A stretch of DNA of 64,000 nt from Actinopolyspora halophila DSM 43834. GTDB taxonomy: Bacteria; Actinomycetota; Actinomycetes; Mycobacteriales; Pseudonocardiaceae. The position numbers and the translations under genes are program-made. The DNA is taken from NCBI RefSeq assembly GCF_000371785.1, contig NZ_AQUI01000002.1:4009276-4073275 (forward strand), in the 5' to 3' direction. Below the pieces are notes generated by a model. The model searched no databases. It was given only the letters and a program-made list of their open reading frames with translations, and was not told the DNA's origin. Shown piece by piece: positions 60,743-64,000 of the stretch. Position 1 is the stretch's first letter. Each line of letters starts with the position of its first letter.

Positions 60743-61045
60743 TCAGGCCGCGCAATCGCGGCACACGTACTTTCCGTTGCGCTCCCCGGCCAGCCGGTTG
60801 CGGTGGTGCACCAGGAAGCAGCTGGAGCAAGTGAACTCGTCGGCCTGCTTCGGCAGCACCTTGACCGTCATTTCCTCGCCGGAGAGGTCGGCTCCCGGCA
60901 ACTCGAAATTGTCGGCCATCTCGCCTTCGTCGGTGTCCACGGACCCGGACTGCGCGTCGTTGCGCTTGGCCTTGAGCTCTTCCAGCGAATCCTCCGGCAG
61001 GTCTTCGCTCTCGTTACGGCGTGGAGCGTCGTAGTCGGTCGCCAT
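60743..61045 (-). CDS. DUF4193 zinc-ribbon-like protein (Rv2699c-like)
   Basis: A 100-residue acidic protein. The N-terminal half is low-complexity and acidic; the C-terminal part FTCSSCFLVHHRNRLAGE and KYVCRDCAA holds two CxxC pairs that should bind zinc. This is DUF4193, a conserved actinobacterial family near sigA. ATG at 61045 with AAAGGAA upstream. It is expected to be soluble; role unknown. Confidence 0.92.
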   Translation of the reverse strand: MATDYDAPRRNESEDLPEDSLEELKAKRNDAQSGSVDTDEGEMADNFELPGADLSGEEMTVKVLPKQADEFTCSSCFLVHHRNRLAGERNGKYVCRDCAA

Positions 61046-61571
61046 TTCCTTTCACCCCTGCATTGTGGAGACTTGCAATGGTGTGCCGCTGGTCAACGAT
61101 CCAGGGCCCCGTTTTGTGCCCGCACACTCGAGTGGCGGAGGTCTCGTCTTACCTGCGCTCCAAGTTCCCCCGAAACGAGCGACTACCTCCGTTGACACAG
61201 CGTGGAGCGCCGGAAGGGTAGCTCATGACGCCGCGGAACACGTACCGGGTCACCCACAGGTGTGGTTTGTACTGCACTCGCCGAACCGACCGCCGGGTGA
61301 TCTCGCTTACGACGTGGCATCCTCGGGGCATTCGCGACTCCGATGCCCGAAGGACATCATCGTGGGTACGTGATCGCACGTTCGGGAAGGTCCGGAAGAG
61401 CCCGGTGGCGAACCGAACTCTTCCGCACAACAACTTCGACACGACCCCCCGCACGATGCCGCACCGAAGCGGGACAGCACTTAAGCTGACTGACAGAGGA
61501 AGGTTCGGCGAGGCTCCGGACCGACGAACTCACCGGCAAGGCGAAGGCTCGACCAGGGAGGCTGGCAGAAC
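61046..61571. other. Divergent intergenic region DUF4193 / cei
   Basis: I find no supported gene in these 526 bases. Several short frames are open on both strands but have no domain, membrane or signal-peptide pattern. The stretch from about 61390 to 61500 is less G/C rich and probably contains the promoter of cei; no clean -35/-10 pair can be named. Confidence 0.4.
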
Positions 61572-62285
61572 GTGTCCACCGCGAGCACAGGCCAAGGGCC
61601 GCGGGGTCCGCGGTACCGGCGCCGCCGCCCGTTGCCCGCACTGATTCTGCTCGCGGTACTCGTCGTGCTGTCCGGGTTCGTCTGGACGAGAGTGTTCGAG
61701 TCGACCGAATCGGTCGAGATGGCGACCCGGTGCAACGTGCCCGGTGCCGAACCGGGGAGCTCGGAGGCACGTCCGGGCAAGCCGCCGACCAATACGGCCG
61801 TCGGGACGATGTTGTCCAGGAGCGCCCTGAACGAGACCACGCCGGTCCCCCCGCAGGACGTCTCGGTGCGGGTGGTCAACGCCAACGGCGAGGTGAATCA
61901 GGCCACCCTGGTCAGCGAGGAACTGACCAATCTCGGCTTCGGGCAGGGCGGTTCCCCTTCGAACGACTCCGTTTACACCGAGATGAACCTGAAGTGCCAT
62001 GCCCAGATCCGCTACGGGGAGGCCGGTGCGGGAGCCGCGCGCACCCTGAGTCTGATCGCACCGTGCGCCCAGCTGGTCCGGGACCAGCGTGCCGACGCCG
62101 GCATCGACCTGGCCCTCGGCTCCGAGTTCGACGGGGTCAAGGCCACCCAGCAGGGGCACCAGGCACTGCAGCAGCTGAAGAACTGGGCCAAGCAGAACAG
62201 AGGGCAGACCGGCGACCGGACGCAGGCCGCCGACCCCGGGATCGATCCGAAACTGCTCAGTGCCGCTCGCGACGTGCACTGCTGA
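61572..62285 (+). CDS. cei: Envelope integrity protein Cei
   Basis: A 237-residue exported protein with one N-terminal membrane helix (LPALILLAVLVVLSGFVW) after a basic start, so the rest faces outside. The C-terminal domain is of the LytR_C type: VSVRVVNANGEVNQATLVSEELTNLGF is its signature, read in part. Four cysteines (in RCNVPG, LKCHAQ, APCAQL and the terminal DVHC) may form disulfides. In M. tuberculosis Rv2700 (Cei) is needed for envelope integrity and virulence. GTG at 61572 has GGGAGG upstream. Confidence 0.92.
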   Translation: MSTASTGQGPRGPRYRRRRPLPALILLAVLVVLSGFVWTRVFESTESVEMATRCNVPGAEPGSSEARPGKPPTNTAVGTMLSRSALNETTPVPPQDVSVRVVNANGEVNQATLVSEELTNLGFGQGGSPSNDSVYTEMNLKCHAQIRYGEAGAGAARTLSLIAPCAQLVRDQRADAGIDLALGSEFDGVKATQQGHQALQQLKNWAKQNRGQTGDRTQAADPGIDPKLLSAARDVHC

Positions 62286-62339
62286 TCCTTCTCGCAGAAC
62301 TCGTACCGGACCGGTTCACGCGGCGCTCGGGCCTCGATC

Positions 62340-62445
62340 GAGGTCCCCTCGGCAGAACCACCCGCGCGAGCCGGGTGGGCGAAGTCCTTCCGGAGAAGGC
62401 GGCGCAGCCGCTCGTGGCCACCCGAGCGACCAGGGCCGCCGAGCA
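62340..62445 (+). repeat. Degenerate repeat related to the structured family
   Basis: GAGGTCCCCTCGG and AACCACCCG resemble the right end of copy 2 (36343-36370), and GCGGCGCAGCCGCT plus CCACCCGAGCGACC resemble the left part of copies 2 and 3. The order differs, so this may be a rearranged or partial copy. It lies between the convergent cei and suhB genes. Confidence 0.35.
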
Positions 62446-62468
62446 AACCGAGCCGACGGCCCTCCGAC

Positions 62469-63287
62469 TCAGATCGTGCCCGCTCCCCGCTTCAGGAGGG
62501 CGCGTGTGAGCGCGTCGGCTATACCGGGGGTCACGCACAGGATGGCCTCGTCGCCGAGACCGTCCGTGGATCCGGCCGCGGGCAGTCGCGTTCGGGCTCC
62601 GGCCTCGGCCGCGATCAGACTCCCCGCCGCCCAGTCCCAGCGGGACAGTCCGTGCTCGTAGTAGCCGTCCGTCCAGCCCGCCGCGACCGCGCAGAGGTCG
62701 AGCGAGGCGGCACCACCGCGCCGAATGTCGCGAATCTCACTCAGCAATTCGGTCAGTACAGCGGCCTGCCTGCCACGTCGCTCCGGCAGGTAGCTGAAGC
62801 CGGTGCCGACCAGGGAGAGATCGAGCCTGCGCGCGGCCGACACCTCGAGAGGACGGCCGTCCAGGTCGGCTCCGTGCCCACTGGCGGCACTCCAGACCCG
62901 CCCGGAGCGCGGTTCCACCACCGCTCCGGCCAGGGAGACACCGTTGAACTGAACAGCGACGGAGACCGCGTAGTTCGGGTGGCCGTAGAGATAGTTCACG
63001 GTCCCGTCGATCGGGTCGACCACCCAACGCAGTCCTTCCTGGTCGGCGGCACCGCCCCCCTCCTCGCCGAGGACCGGGTCCGCGGGACGCAGTTCCGCGA
63101 GTCGATCACGGATCAGCCGCTCGACGGCGCGGTCCGCCGCGGTCACCACGTCGGTCTCGGTACTCTTCGTGTCGACCACGCCCTCGGTGACGACTTCGTT
63201 GCGCATCGTCTCCGCGAGTTCCGCGGCCTCTTCCGCGACCTGCACGGAGATGCCGCGTAAGCGCTGGACGTCATACTCGTGTGTCAA
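62469..63287 (-). CDS. suhB: Inositol monophosphatase family protein (SuhB-like)
   Basis: A Mg-dependent, Li-sensitive-type phosphatase for myo-inositol-1-phosphate or related sugars. Motif 1 is PVLGEEGGG, motif 2 is WVVDPIDGTVNYLYGHPNY, and the C-terminal motif is HGLSRWDWAAGSLIAAEAGA. The start is uncertain: TTG at 63287 gives 272 residues with the expected first helix; the frame is open up to 63329 and GTG 63245 would be shorter. It is divergent from the polyphosphate glucokinase gene, as in mycobacteria. Confidence 0.92.
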   Translation of the reverse strand: MTHEYDVQRLRGISVQVAEEAAELAETMRNEVVTEGVVDTKSTETDVVTAADRAVERLIRDRLAELRPADPVLGEEGGGAADQEGLRWVVDPIDGTVNYLYGHPNYAVSVAVQFNGVSLAGAVVEPRSGRVWSAASGHGADLDGRPLEVSAARRLDLSLVGTGFSYLPERRGRQAAVLTELLSEIRDIRRGGAASLDLCAVAAGWTDGYYEHGLSRWDWAAGSLIAAEAGARTRLPAAGSTDGLGDEAILCVTPGIADALTRALLKRGAGTI

Positions 63288-63362
63288 ACCCACGTTCACA
63301 TCGCAACACAGCGCGGTTAAGGTCTGCACACCTCGTCCTGAATCGAATAGGAAGGATCAGGC

Positions 63363-64000
63363 ATGGGCACTGCCCGTGGTTTCGGCGTGGACGTCGGCGG
63401 CTCCGGCATCAAGGGGTGCCCCGTCGATGTCGAAGGCGGAGTTCTGGCCGACGATCGACTGCGCATCTCCACTCCACAGCCGTCCACCCCCGAATCGGTG
63501 GCCGACGCGGTGGCCGAGATCGTCGGCAAATTCGGCTGGGAAGGCCCGGTCGGCATCACTCTGCCGTGTGTGATCAAGAGCGGCACCGCCATGACGGCGG
63601 CCAATATCGATGAGGACTGGATCGATACAGACGCGCAAGGACTGTTCGCCAAGCGGCTCGGTCGAGCACGCGAGCAAATCGTAATGCTCAACGATGCCGA
63701 CGCGGCAGGGATAGCCGAGATGCGTTTCGGAGCGGGCGCGGACCGGAACGGGCTCGTGGTGGTGCTCACCTTCGGCACCGGCATCGGAAGTTCCACGTTC
63801 CTGAACGGGCAACTCGTCCCCAACACCGAGTTCGGCCACATCGAGGTGGACAGCCGGGACGCGGAGGAGGAAGCCGCCGCTTCCGTGAAGGACAACCTCG
63901 AGCTCAGCTACGAGGAGTGGGCACCCCGGGTGAGCAGGTACATCAGGACACTGGAGAAGTTCCTGTGGCCGGATCTGATCATCGCGGGCGGCGGCGTGAG
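63363..64000 (+). CDS. ppgK: Polyphosphate glucokinase, N-terminal part
   Basis: PPGK phosphorylates glucose with polyphosphate or ATP and is typical of actinobacteria. The visible 212 residues include the phosphate motif GFGVDVGGSGIKG, the catalytic region MLNDADAAGIAEMRFG, the second phosphate motif VLTFGTGIGSS, and EFGHIEVDSRDAEEEAA, a PPGK block. LIIAGGGV at the window edge is the adenosine motif. ATG at 63363 has AGGAAGGA upstream. The gene runs out of the window; sigA would be expected shortly after, by comparison with mycobacteria. Confidence 0.95.
   Translation, partial: MGTARGFGVDVGGSGIKGCPVDVEGGVLADDRLRISTPQPSTPESVADAVAEIVGKFGWEGPVGITLPCVIKSGTAMTAANIDEDWIDTDAQGLFAKRLGRAREQIVMLNDADAAGIAEMRFGAGADRNGLVVVLTFGTGIGSSTFLNGQLVPNTEFGHIEVDSRDAEEEAAASVKDNLELSYEEWAPRVSRYIRTLEKFLWPDLIIAGGGV

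Noticed and set aside
1-64000. CRISPR arrays, tRNA or rRNA genes
   Set aside because: No regularly spaced direct repeats and no cloverleaf or rRNA-like sequence was seen. A tRNAscan-SE or Infernal run would settle this.

Overview
The window is a 64 kb stretch of a high-GC actinobacterial chromosome. Codon choice (G/C in third positions, many GTG and TTG starts), clinical-type Shine-Dalgarno sites mixed with leaderless starts, the coproporphyrin-type haem genes and a gene order shared with mycobacteria point to Actinomycetes of the Pseudonocardiales/Mycobacteriales type (an Actinopolyspora- or Saccharopolyspora-like genome would fit). The exact genus is an inference. There is no phage, plasmid or CRISPR signature, and I recognise no tRNA or rRNA gene.

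Layout. 0-15 kb is mixed accessory metabolism: the tail of a cupin gene, a Gfo/Idh oxidoreductase, a NarL-type two-component pair, a decayed TnpB transposase, a DUF574-type methyltransferase facing an MFS exporter, a glutarate-type catabolic operon (class III CoA-transferase plus glutaryl-CoA dehydrogenase) with its divergent GntR regulator, a 3-hydroxybutyryl-CoA dehydrogenase, an alpha/beta hydrolase with a DUF5709 partner, and a beta-lactamase-fold hydrolase. 15-24 kb holds stress-type proteins (DUF2795, Rv2629-like, DJ-1/PfpI, peroxiredoxin), a ribose-type ABC importer, a membrane Ser/Thr kinase and a secreted SGNH hydrolase. 25-36 kb starts with ornithine aminotransferase and then follows the mycobacterial order zapE / ribD-like reductase / Rv2672-like lipoprotein / msrB, with a seven-gene Asp23 (Gls24) envelope-stress operon and an EamA exporter lying between. 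36-43.7 kb carries hemQ-cgoX-hemE, DUF3000, an orphan response regulator and ribonuclease D. 43.9-50 kb holds a fadA-fadB beta-oxidation operon, a Uma2 protein and an OmpR-type two-component pair. 50-64 kb is the conserved block dxs, TRAM methyltransferase, APC permease, two TrkA proteins, DUF3159, OB-fold, DUF3710, dut, DUF3093, DUF4193, cei, suhB, ppgK, which in mycobacteria leads to sigA.

How it works together. Two lipid/acid catabolic modules (glutarate operon with a 3-hydroxybutyryl-CoA dehydrogenase, and fadAB) sit 30 kb apart but share the operator TTACCGnnCGGTAA, so one TetR-type repressor may control both. The haem genes supply three steps of the coproporphyrin route. The Asp23 operon is a self-contained envelope module with tightly overlapping genes.

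Most unusual items: (i) a family of about 230-bp interspersed repeats (copies near 34.6, 36.2 and 60.5 kb, a weaker one at 62.4 kb) whose nested stems are kept by compensatory base changes, one copy of which sits in the middle of a broken methyltransferase gene; (ii) a 34-residue micro-ORF with eight cysteines in its last 18 residues and a strong ribosome binding site; (iii) back-to-back leaderless genes dut and DUF3093 whose -10 boxes overlap; (iv) a J-domain-like HPD miniprotein in the Asp23 operon; (v) two enzymes of familiar families that lack a key catalytic residue.
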